From positions 496,001 to 560,000 of the forward strand of contig JAPXFQ010001532.1 in the NCBI GenBank assembly GCA_028564705.1: 64,000 nt of DNA. Reading direction: 5' to 3'. The notes beneath the pieces were generated by a model that did no database searches, was not told the DNA's origin, and was given only the letters and a program-made list of their open reading frames with translations. Source of the stretch: Apricaphanius iberus. Lineage: Eukaryota > Chordata > Actinopteri > Cyprinodontiformes > Aphaniidae. Below are positions 48,563-59,273 of the stretch, piece by piece; position 1 is the stretch's first letter; each line of letters starts with the position of its first letter. Both the position numbers and the translations under genes were made by a program.

Positions 48563-51500
48563 ATTTTGACTGTGTTGTGTCAGTGATTGATTGGCTGCCT
48601 TGTATTCCAAGCATCCTGCTTTCATCTCAGTTGTTTGGGATTTTTACCAGGGCCAGCTAATCAGTAGACTCAGAGCCTCCAGCTTGGGATTGTCACCTTC
48701 TCATCTTTGGCTATCATTTTAAGTATCATTTTATAAGGCAAATTTAATGAGTTTGTAACAACAAAACAAAAACATTCCTGTCACTTTCTTGCCATTAAAA
48801 ACAGAAATACATCTCCTATAACAAAAACTGCTGGTGATATACTGATAATATTGATCACCTTTGAAGCTGTAATTTCATACATGATATTTACCCTTTGACT
48901 CTCACATTAAAGTCAGCAGTTTAGTCTTCATCCAACCTAACCTAAACCTAATCTTAAGCAATGTGCTTAAGATTAAGCCTGATGAAGCAAAGAGATGTGA
49001 GAAGCTATTCAACAGGAAACCAAAGTTATCTGTGACAATTTGAATCATATCTGTGGTGAACTAAGCCAAGAGAGAGACGGAGAACAGGATTTTCAGCAGG
49101 CATCTAGAAAGCTAGACTAATTACTTTTTTTCTTTTTTCCTTTTGAGTTCTCAATCGCATTGTGGAACATCCTATGTTTAGAAATAGTGGCACCATTTTG
49201 GAAATATATGGAAATTAGGAAATTACAGCATACTAGTAATTATTAAGGATGGGTGATAAGGCCACATTTTGGCATGTGTTCCCCCCTATAGATGTGTTCA
49301 GACTCCACCCACACGTGAGGTGGCTGCTGCTTGTAAACTGTTAAACAGATGGATCACGTTAGGTTTAGGCACTTTTTCCTGAATTGTAGGATTAGGAAAA
49401 TAGTTATGTTATGGTTTTCGATGCCATTTGGATATAAGAAGGCCTATGCAGATCAGACAGCAGATGTTTGTAAAATTTACCAGCTCCCGGTCCGACCAAC
49501 GGACTCCAACACTACACATTTATTTTATTAGAACCATGACAACGAATATAGAGAGAGTCAATGAGTAAAAGCAGCGTGTAAGCGCTGATAAACAGCAGAT
49601 ACAGACACTGTAGCACACCACTGATGTGTTGCTAGTGAACGAAACAGCCTTTAGAGCCGGTATCATTCTGTTTGAGAGATGCTTTTTTTCTGTTCAAGCT
49701 GCGCATCAGGAGGGGAGGGAAGACACGCAGAGAGACCAACTTTGGGTTGTTTGATAATCTTGTTTAGATAACGTCTTGGTTACCATCTTACTCTCTGTTT
49801 TTTCCATGTATTGCAGCACAGGAATGCCCTAGTTATTATTATTAATTCGTTTACAAAAGTGCAAAGCACAATAATAACTTTTCTGTACAATTACTAATAT
49901 AAATGTGTCAGATTTTGCCATAGGCTACTTCCCATGCGCAGTCACTCTGTAAACTTACCATTATACAATACAATTCCAAAAAAGTATCAGTAAATCATTA
50001 CATCAACCAAATTTCCCTAATCATCCCACTATTAAGATCACAGAAAGAAAAAGAAATCTAAATTTACAAATTGCTGCATGTTTGTTTAGTTTTAAACCAT
50101 TTTTTAAGTTGTTGTAGAATCCCAAAATAAAGTTGGGATATTGTTCCAATTTGAATAGCCCTTGACAACAATGGTATTTTTCACCATTATTGCATAAATA
50201 AAATGCTAAAGATGAATAAAGTCCACACCACTACTAGATCGTCATATCTCCTTATTGGAGAAAAATCTGGATGGATGGATGGATGGACGGATGTCCGTCC
50301 GTCCTAGGCCCATGTAGGAAACCATCTTCTTTGTGTTCTATGCTTGAAATTTGTTTTGATAAGACAAAGATGGCTTTTGGTGATAAAGTATCAGATCTCC
50401 TGATTTTATAAATCTTTGAGCTGGTTATGCTGATTTTTAGCGTTAGCGTTTAGTGTTAGCTAAAATCAGCATTCAGAACTACATTTAGGAAGAAATGAAA
50501 ACTCCCTTTCTGCCACATCCGGTTGTATTACTTATAGATGCAAAGGCCCGATGTACATAAGAGATAGATGCGACTTTTAAACAGTTTTATTACTGTAAAA
50601 AAACAAAACGATTACAGACGCTGCATTTTTAAATCAAGACTGCATCCAGCATCAAAGCAGGCAGGCCACATTGATGTAATAGCAACCAGTGCTTGTTTGT
50701 CCTTCAGCTATTTGGTTTATTTTCGGGTTGGCATGTTTGAAAATTTAACATGGTTTGAAATCAGAACTCTTTAAACCAATCAGTATATTAGTGACATATA
50801 ATAAGTAATATTGCCATAACTGATTTAAGTCTAAATCAGTTGATCACTGATGAATGTTTATTCCAGTTATCATTCAGTCCAAAGAGGATAGAAGCTGCAG
50901 AGCTTTACTTTGTTTACAGCTTATTAGGATTTTTCCCATCTGTTCACTGGCTTTGTGCCTTTACAAACTCGAGCATAACAGTGAAGGGGATTTTCATGCC
51001 GGTACACTGTAAATGTTTGGCTCCTGGCAGGTCCATCAGATTAACTAGGACCAGGGAGGATAGTTGGCTCAACTCCTCTGCTGTCTTGTGAGGGCAAAGT
51101 GTTTTTACTCACAAGCAAGCATGTGTTTTGTCTTTAGGATTCAGACTGCATCCAGTAAAAAAGACATTTGGAGACACGTTTGCAAATTTAGTTGGCTGGC
51201 AGAAAAATGTGGTGACTTACACATACTTAGCTGCCTCTTCCTAAACTGATCCAAATGAGTGAGTCACTTCATTTAGTAACACTTTAGGTTTTGTTTGATT
51301 TAAGCCACATGAAGCTCACAGGCAGAAAGGAGAACATTACTTGGCAGTGTCTTTCAAATTTTCCCAACTTGAAAAACATCTTTGTGGCAGAGTGGAGCTG
51401 GAAAACAACTCTGGTGGTTTTCACGGTCACAGTCTGAGTCTCAGCTGGACCACAATCTCTCGTATAGAATTACTTGGCATTTGTCAGCTTTAATTGGTCT

Positions 51501-51878
51501 AAAGTGCTCTGCCATGTGTATTAAGTGTGCAGCGTCTAAATCTGTGTGTGGGTGCCTGCTCGTTCCGGTGACTGTCGTAGGACATCAGTAATGAGGACAG
51601 CAAAGGCCAAGTTCAGTAGAAAATGTTGCATGGAATGAGACTATGAGCTGGGAGCATGCATCTTTGCATGAACACAATAGTTCATGCTGTGACCTCTGTG
51701 TGTATGTAACTCCAAAAACAAGTTCCTGTGCGGCTCTGACAGAAAACTGTCAAAGCCTGACTGTAAAACGCAGCGGCCCGTGGGTGTTTAAATTTGGGCA
51801 CGAGCCCGTAAAATCATGTCTGTGTTTTGACCAGATATGAGGACTGAGGCGCCATGACAATCCCAATAAAACCAGGGT

Positions 51879-51905
<27 letters not shown>
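51879..51905. repeat. (CA)n microsatellite
   Basis: About 13 CA units. Confidence 0.9.
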
Positions 51906-51909
<4 letters not shown>

Positions 51910-52569
51910 TACGCTGAAGAACGGCGTTTAGATGTCTGTGAGATGGCACCACAGTCTGGATGAAGGTGCTGATCTGAGCCAAATGGATGCTTCACCGAGG
52001 TCAGGGATATCAAGTTAGGTGTAAACCATTGGACTTGGTGTTCTAGCAACTTATAAAATGAATTTTTCTGCTTATATGTAAAAACATATTAGCTATGCTG
52101 ATTTGATTTTTCTCTTCAAATCGATTTTCCTGGTGGTGTTGTGCTCAAACTTAATGCCGAACAGTAGGAAGGCTGCAGAGGGACAACTACAGATTCAGTT
52201 TCAGATGAAACATTTCAAGATGTTTTCTTTAAGACCTTCACAATCTGATTGAGTTAGTAGGATATTATTTGAAATAATGAAAAGATTAAACTGTCTTAGC
52301 TCAGGTATATCAAAACCTTTTGTCACATGGGCCAAAATCTTGAAGTTCAAGTTCAAGTTAGAAAAAATGTTTGAACTAAAATTATAAGAAATGTAGCTGC
52401 TCAAATATACACTAATAATTGCAGTGTTTTAATTAAATATCATTAAATTGACTATTCGAAATAAGTAGTCCCATTTTTTGTAAGAAAGAGATGAGTAAAT
52501 CATTATAGATCCAAAACTTAAGAGAGAAAGCATCGCTGTGATGCAGCTGGTACCACTGTTGTTTGCAGC

Positions 52570-52690
52570 AGGAATCTTTCTGCATGGACTTCGTATGTTC
52601 TCCCTGTGTCAACGTGGATTCTCTCCAGCTTCCTCCCACAGTCTAAAAACACAACTGCTAGGCCAACTGAAGCCCCAAATCTGGATTTTA
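52570..52690 (+). repeat. Fragment of a common fish dispersed repeat
   Basis: The text tatgttctccctgtgtcaac and ttcctcccacagtctaaaaa matches a repeat phrase found very widely in fish genomes, usually ending in GGAT units. Only this short segment is present. Confidence 0.5.
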
Positions 52691-52859
52691 ATTTTGATGG
52701 GAGGAAAAAGCTTACAGCTTTGCAGTACCAGAGTTCACCAAAGAGGCAGCAGCTGCGTAAAGTTGCCTGCATACAGCCCTGAGCCCCCTGAAGAAAACAC
52801 TTCTGCTGCTCCAGTCGCAGCCTGCTATAGATATAATTTACATTAAACGCCTACATGAG

Positions 52860-53200
52860 ACACTGTTGCTGGTATTGATATCATGAAAATTCCTAGACAA
52901 GAAGAACAGATTGACAACAACTGTGATAAAGTAGCTCAGGATTCCGGTTTGTGAATCTTATTTGAAAAGTGCTGGAGGGTAGGTGGGGTGCTTTAGTGAG
53001 GGGGCGGGCGTGACACCTTGATGTCAATGTTTTATTTCTAACACACCAATCCAATATAATAATACTGCCACCGCAACATAAGTAAATTAGAAAAGATAGA
53101 ATTTCAGCTAACCGGTGTCAACTTCATTACCTTACAGTAGCGCTACGGCCAATTACTTAAACATACCTGGAATCGTGAGCACTGCTCATTTATACCTTAA
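52860..53200. other. Non-coding stretch, nothing recognised
   Basis: No coding signal and no repeat ends seen. Confidence 0.3.
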
Positions 53201-53204
53201 TGCC

Positions 53205-53300
53205 TTTAAAATAGGGCTGGACGATATAGACCAAAAATTTTAACATGATATTTTTCAGCTTAAACTCAATATTTGATATATATCTATTTATTTTTCTTCC
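53205..53300. repeat. hAT-type terminal fragment
   Basis: The text agggctggacgatatagacc followed by cgat-poor AT-rich DNA resembles the terminus of fish hAT-type MITEs. Only one end is visible. Confidence 0.35.
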
Positions 53301-53394
53301 CAAAATGTATTGACACAAAAAAGAAATTCAGAATCTAAGCTACATCATGTCTCAATTGTCACAAAGGACTTTTATTGATGGACAGTTTAATTCG

Positions 53395-53740
53395 GTTTTC
53401 ATTTCAATTCACATTTATTTATATAGCACCAATTTACAACAAATGTCATCTGAAGACACTTTACAAGAAAAGTCATTTCAATACAATTATACAAACATTC
53501 CCATCAGTAAAAGTTTTTTATGTAAGGAATCCCAGCAGATTGCGATGAGTCATCAACGTGAGGTTGTTCCCGGATCATGCAGACTCATACTGAGCAAGCA
53601 TGTAGCGACAGTGGAGAGGAAAAACTCCCCTTTAACAGGAAGAAACCTTCACCAGAACCTGGCTCAGTGCAAGTGGTCATCTGTCACGACCGTCTGGGGG
53701 TCTGAGAAGACAGAGAAGAGACACAAAAGGCACTAGACTT
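53395..53740 (-). repeat. SINE-like dispersed repeat, copy 2
   Basis: Reverse orientation of the repeat at 15040-15475. Shared blocks are atagcaccaatttacaacaa, ggaatcccagcagattgcg, gcaagcatgtagcgacagtg and taacaggaagaaacc. Confidence 0.65.
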
Positions 53741-53919
53741 CACTAAGTAAACATAACTAAGACAAAATAACAGACGTAAAATATAAAATCACAATAAAAC
53801 TCAAATTTAAAGTGAAAAATGAAAATATTTTTGTGAATTTATAGCAGAGTTTCCATATTTTGAGTATTGTTCATGGTATTGGTTAGGTTTAACTGATATT
53901 GATAAATGTACATCGTACA

Positions 53920-53970
53920 TGTAATGTAATCGGGGCCGATACCAGTATCGGTATCGGTACATCCCTACAC
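53920..53970. repeat. GGTATCG-type repeat fragment
   Basis: The text gataccagtatcggtatcgg followed by tacatccc resembles the fragment near 1290-1352. Confidence 0.4.
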
Positions 53971-54199
53971 AGGTGTGCCCAGTTTCTGCCTTTCTGCACA
54001 TCATGAATGGCAAACCGTGTTCTCTGTACAACAGATGCGTTAATGAGCGTAGCTGGACTCAGTCCAGAGTCCACGTAAAGCACTGATAATCAGCAGCTAT
54101 TCTGGTCTTATCTGTCTCCATGCTGCTGTTTACCTCCACACTGAATGCAGCAGTAGGGCTGCAGTGAGATTAAAGTTCAGTAAGGATGGAAGGTGTAGC

Positions 54200-54450
54200 A
54201 CGGTGATGCAAGGCGAGAGACAGACGGAGGGTGTGCAGGTTCATTTCAAGTATTGATGATGTTCCCATAAATACATTAAAAAAAGCATGGAAGGCCAACT
54301 CTGCATTAGTTATGCAGCACTTTCTACAGCCATGGATGATGCTCTCTGGTGTTACTTCATCCCATGATCCATTTACAAAGCCCACACACAGCCAGTTTTT
54401 GAATTTTATCACCAGACATAAGCCACTCTAGCGCCCTCTGCCTTTGCTGT
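54200..54450 (-). pseudogene. pogo/Tigger-like transposase C-terminal fragment
   Basis: Minus-strand text WDEVTPESIIHGCRKCCITN resembles the end of the DDE domain of pogo/Tigger and jerky-type transposases, where W-x-x-V-x-x-x-x-I-x-x-x-F-x-x-C-x-I-S/T-N-A is conserved. A frame change separates it from upstream KIQKLAVCGLCKWIMG. No catalytic residues remain. Confidence 0.45.
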
Positions 54451-54599
54451 CGACTATCAGCCGCAATAATTAGACCCGGATTATAAAACGACCCCACATT
54501 TTTACATTCAGCAGAAAAAAACCTTGTCCTATATTGGATCAATACAGTATATTGCGCTTCTTTGTTGTCCATCAAAATAATCTGGTCATAATTCATTTT

Positions 54600-55395
54600 T
54601 ACCCCTCAGTTTTAAACTAATAACAACATAGTCTGTATTTGCTATTTAATTTGATTTATTTTAATACTCCATTCCAACGAGCTGATTATTCACATCATGC
54701 CATCACACATCAAGCAGATGTAACTTTTTTTTCTCCACGACGACAGAAAACACTTATTATGGCCCTCGTAAGTACATATAAACAATTAAATTAAAAGTGA
54801 AATGCACACCCACGATCAAATGGTATGATTGCTGCAGAGGTTATTGTGTTGAGGTTTTGGACTTTTGCCTCTGATAGAGGACTTCTCACGGGGTTTGGAT
54901 GTTGTTTTAAAGGCTAAATCTACTGCCTGCTGCCTAACAGGAGACAAGGATTAAAAACCCTACTTAAGTCAAAGTTTTCAAGTCAGGGAACATTTCTCTA
55001 AATAAAGGGATCAGAAGTCATAAAGACTCTCTGAATCAGCCATTCCATGACCTGCGAGCTTCAGCAAGAGAAAATACCGCAGCGTATGCGTTGGTCTGCA
55101 CTGGTGTTTGGCACTTCATGGGGCTCTTTGGAGCGCGTCTGTGATCAGCCACACCGGCTCCAAATGCTCCAAAAAGCCTCTGTAACTCTTTAACCCGCTC
55201 TCAGCTTCCAGGTAGGAAGATCCACTGAGTACAGAGTAAATCATGGTCAGATGTTCTCAGATGTTTGACTTTATTGATTTAGTTACATTTACTCCATACA
55301 TACAGAAAATATCTGCATCAAGGGTTCAGGGTTGTGAAATGTAATCTCTCAAAATGATCGATGGCTTTCATATTTTTCCATACGCCTGATTTGAA
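54600..55395. other. Non-coding stretch, nothing recognised
   Basis: No coding signal or repeat termini that I can support. Confidence 0.3.
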
Positions 55396-55443
55396 TTGAT
55401 AGTTTTTAAAGCGCTATTTTCACAACGTATAAAATTCTATTTT

Positions 55444-55618
55444 TCCTTCCTTCCTTCCTTCCTTCCTTCCTTCCTTCCTTCCTTCCTTCCTTCCTTCCTT
55501 CCTTCCTTCCTTCCTTCCTTCCTTCCTTCCTTCCTTCCTTCCTTCCTTCCTTCCTTCCTTCCTTCCTTCCTTCCTTCCTTCCTTCCTTCCTTCCTTCCTT
55601 CCTTCCTTCCTTCCTTCC
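55444..55618. repeat. (TTCC)n microsatellite, about 44 units
   Basis: About 175 bp of uninterrupted TTCC/CTTC repeat. All reading frames across it are open only because of the repeat. The strand is pure pyrimidine, so it can form triplex DNA. Confidence 0.98.
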
Positions 55619-55739
55619 ATTGACATCTGCCTCTCTGGAGGGGCTTAGGACTCCAGTGAGCCACAGTGACAGAGATGATCAATACATGGTGAAAAACCAC
55701 TGGACACCAAAGGATCACCTGATTCCAGCTTCACTTTAA

Positions 55740-56776
55740 CCACAGCAGAGTTTTTCATTTGAATTTGAACTTTGGATCTTTTGGAGGATATTCTTCATCG
55801 TAAGGGTCTTCATCATGCCAGAACAAGCTGGATTTGGGTTTAGCTGTTGTGTTCAGTCTCCGTAGCTGCCACAAGTATTACGCCCTCCATTTGGACAGAG
55901 TTTTAAAGCGCAACAGTCTACATGTTACATAACGGTTAACGTCACTGTCTAGCACACAACTTTAACTCAAAGCAGTGGAAGCAAAAGGTAAATCTTTAAC
56001 CCAAGCCAGCTGTTCCTCCTTTTTCAACATCTTTTATTGTTTTCGCTTTTCACAAAGGTCTGTAGCTTGTCATGGGAAAACAATTTGACCAGTTGATCAA
56101 ATTGAGTTTATGTTGTTGGTAAGTCGGCATCACACTTTGAACATGACCTAAAGTGCAGTAAGAGGTTTGTGATTGGTGCTTAAATGTGGTGCAAAAAAAT
56201 ACTACAAATAGAGACCATGAGATGTATGTTTTGTTCTGGCCTTACAGATTTCTTCTGCTTTTGTTTTTTCATCACACTTAAACATTTCAGGTCATCAAAG
56301 AAGGTTTAAATCAGACAAAGATAATCTTAGGAAACACACAAAGCACTTTTGCTTCTGTTTTAAAAAATAATATTCTCTAACAGACTTTGGAGGCCTTCAA
56401 GATACCCTGAAATTATTGGACAAGCTTTCATTGAATAGATTAATCCTTATGTAGCGATTATTGGGATTTAAGGTGGAATATGGAAAATCTTTCTAAAAAG
56501 CTATCTCTTTAAAAAAGTAATAATTAAATGGGGAGTTTAGAGGTGTGCAGAATGAAAGTGTACCGTTTCCTTTAAACGTTATATTTAACCTTATATTTAA
56601 CTTTTTCAGACCACTGCACTGTGCTTATATTTACGTGTTCCAGCCAAATATTATTGTACACAACTGTACGGAGCAACGAGTCATTTACTGTAGAAAAAGC
56701 TGCTGTGTCTAAGCCCCATAGATTTCATTATCTTTCTCAGCAAGGAGCAACATTACAAGATCTAAAACTAGAGTTA
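55740..56776. other. Non-coding stretch, nothing recognised
   Basis: No coding signal or repeat termini that I can support. Confidence 0.3.
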
Positions 56777-56784
56777 TTTTAGGT

Positions 56785-59265
56785 CAGGGGTGGGCAAACT
56801 TTTTGATTCGTGGGCCACATTGAGTTCTAACATTTGACAAAGGGGCCGGAACAGGAGCAGATAGATGGCATGCTTTGGTAACATCTACTCATTGGGGGAA
56901 AAATACACATATTGGGATATGGAGAAAACATGTCCTTTAAATATCCAATGAAAATGAAGAAAAGCATTACAATAAAATCTCTGACTTCCAAATGAGTCTT
57001 TAAACACTGAAAATCAAATAAATGACCATTTTATTTTAAAGCACTCAAAGTTCTGTTATCCTTCAGGATATCACCATCACTCATCCTCCTGACTGTCTTT
57101 TTTTTTTTTTTTAAACTGTAGGAGATGCAGATGTACTTGTCCTGTTCCTTTTATTCAATTTGTTTCCCCGGTGCCAAAAGTCAACAACGACCAGTGCAAG
57201 GACGAAACAGTTGCAGCAAGTCAGTCTGTGAAGCGTTATATTTGATCTGCGCGCACTGCTTATTTTAATAGCGTGCGTATCACGGAGACACACATTTTAA
57301 TGGGAGCAGTGTTGTTGGTCTCTTTTTTTAGCCAGCGAATCAAAGTGTGGAGTTAGTTTTGTTGTGGCGATTCTCAGGATGGTTTTGAGGCGTAGGTCTG
57401 TTAACTTGGATCTGTGGCTGGCTTTGTTGATGTTCATGACGCTGAAGGTCTGTTCACACAAGAAGGTAGAGCCGAACAAAGCCAACATCATCTGGGCTTT
57501 TCGCCTTAAGTTTGGAAACGCGGCATCATTGAGTGAAGCGTAGAAGTCAGTTAGTTTAAGAGAGCTGGACTTCTCTTTTAAGGCAGGGTCGGACTGAAGG
57601 TCGATCAGTTCGAGCTGAAGCTCCTCTGGAGCTGTGACAGAGGAAAAGCCACCAATTGAAGTGACTTGTGAATTTTGTTGAAATCCAAAAACCGACAGCA
57701 GAATTCTCCATGCAGTGCATCCAGTGGCTCACTGTATTTCTTTACTTTTGCTTTGGCCTCTTTCAGCGTGGCTAGTGTAGGAAAATGAGTGAATGATTTG
57801 TTCAAAATCTGCCTGGAGAATAAAGCCAGCTTGGATTTGAAGGCTTTCACGTTTGTGTACATGTCACGCACAGACTGCTCCTTCCCATGCAGTTTCACGT
57901 TGAGCTCATTCAAGTGTGAAAATACGTCCGTAGGAAACGCAAAGTCACACATCCAGCTCTTGTTGCTCAGCTCAGGAAATTCATCAGTCTTCCCCTGTCC
58001 CTCCAAAAACACGCCAATCTCCTCTTTGAGCTCCCACACTCGTTGAAACACTTTACCCAAACTCAAACAGCAGACATGGCAGTGATAAAGCAGGTCCTGG
58101 TGATCCGCATCAGTTTCCTCCAGGAACGCAGTGAACTGACGGTGCTGAGGTCCCCGTGCGCGTATGAAGTTGACGAGTTTCACCACTGGATTCACATGAT
58201 TCAGCTGTAACACCGATTTACATAGAGATTCCTGGTGGATGATGCAGTGGAGGAAAAATACATCCTGGTCAGGGTTTTCGTCTTTCACTTTATTTTGGAT
58301 TCTCCTGAGCAGGCCAACGTTTTTTCCCGTTATATTCGGAGATCCATCTTTGGTGACGTTAACAAGCTTATACTCCCGGGAAGCTTCATGTTTTCGATGG
58401 CAGCAGACACCCGTTCAAACAAGTCCTCTCCCCGTGTTTGTCCTTTCAGAGACACAATTGTCAAAAACTCCTCCGTTATTTCAAAAGTTTTGTTCATTCC
58501 TCGGATAAAAATGAGGAGCTGAGCAATGTCTTTGACATCGTTGCTTTCATCCAGTGCTAAAGAATAAAAAGTGAATGACTTTGCCTTTTAGTCTAATCTG
58601 CTTGTGATATCTTCACCTATTAGTTCCACACAGCGAGTCACTGTCTGCTGTGATAAATTTGTCTTTGGTCTCCGGGCACAAAATACCTGCTGTCTCTACC
58701 ATACTTTTAAAAACTCGCCCTCAGACAGTGGTTTGCTGGCCTTTGCTATTTTAAATGAAAGCATAAAACTGGCCTTGGTACTTGACTCTTGAATGGCAGT
58801 TTGACGGTGAAAAAAACTTTGCTGAGCCTTCAAATTAACTGCCAGCTTCTCAGCAGCAGCTTCCCGTTCTTTTCTTGAGAGCTTGCTAGCATAATTAGCG
58901 TACTTTGTGGCAAAGTGACGGCTAATATTATACTCTTTAAAAACCGCTACAGTTTCTTGGCATATGAGGCAAACAGCAGACGATCAGTTTTCAGTTAAAA
59001 AATATTTAGTTGTCCACTCCTTATTGAACACTCATCTTCATAGAGGGGCGGTGGGTCAAAGGGTAAAGTGCAAACATAGAGTAATAGGACTACACTTCAC
59101 CTCAACAAAGCCAATATATCTAGAGTGCGCCATCTAGTGAGGAAACATCGGAATTGCAGGGGAAATAAAACAGTTAATTTATTAAATTTTTTCAAGTTTG
59201 GCGGCCCGAATCAAAACATTTAACGGGCCGCATGTGGCCCCCAGGCCGTAGTTTGCCCATGCCTG
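56785..59265 (-). mobile_element. hAT transposon, near full length
   Basis: The left end caggggtgggcaaac and the right end gtttgcccatgcctg form terminal inverted repeats. The flanking 8-mers TTTTAGGT (56777-56784) and GTTTAGGT (59266-59273) differ by one base, as expected for an aged hAT target duplication. Subterminal gggccacat and ggccgcatgtggccc motifs repeat inside both ends. The 2,481-bp element carries one broken transposase gene on the minus strand. Confidence 0.9.
57297..59040 (-). pseudogene. hAT transposase (GTF2IRD2/ZBED5-like), frameshifted
   Basis: Read on the minus strand: an N-terminal KKYFLTENH segment near 59000, then KSFTFYSLALDESNDVKDIA with QLLIFIRGMN and ITEEFLTIVSLKGQTRGEDL (58580-58420). 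After a frame change comes a long clean frame from MKDENPDQDVFFLHCIIHQE (58288) through NHVNPVVKLVNFIRARGPQH to about 57640. A further frameshift leads to EELQLELIDLQSDPALKEKS and the hAT dimerisation segment FGSTFLCEQTFSVMNINKAS, with stop at 57297. LALDESND carries the first catalytic Asp. The WLSLGKV motif reads CLSLGKV here. At least three breaks; inactive. The domesticated GTF2IRD2 tail derives from this family. Confidence 0.85.
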
Positions 59266-59273
59266 GTTTAGGT

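Larger units (their letters stand above)
47040..52534. other. Non-coding stretch with microsatellites
   Basis: No gene or sizeable repeat recognised. It holds short CA microsatellites near 48538-48562 and 51879-51905, and a GGAT/GGAC tetranucleotide block with a small hairpin at 50270-50305. Confidence 0.35.

Noticed and set aside
55396..55718. Repetitive proteins (SFLP or KEGR repeats) on both strands
   Set aside because: They are translations of the TTCC microsatellite, open in every frame.
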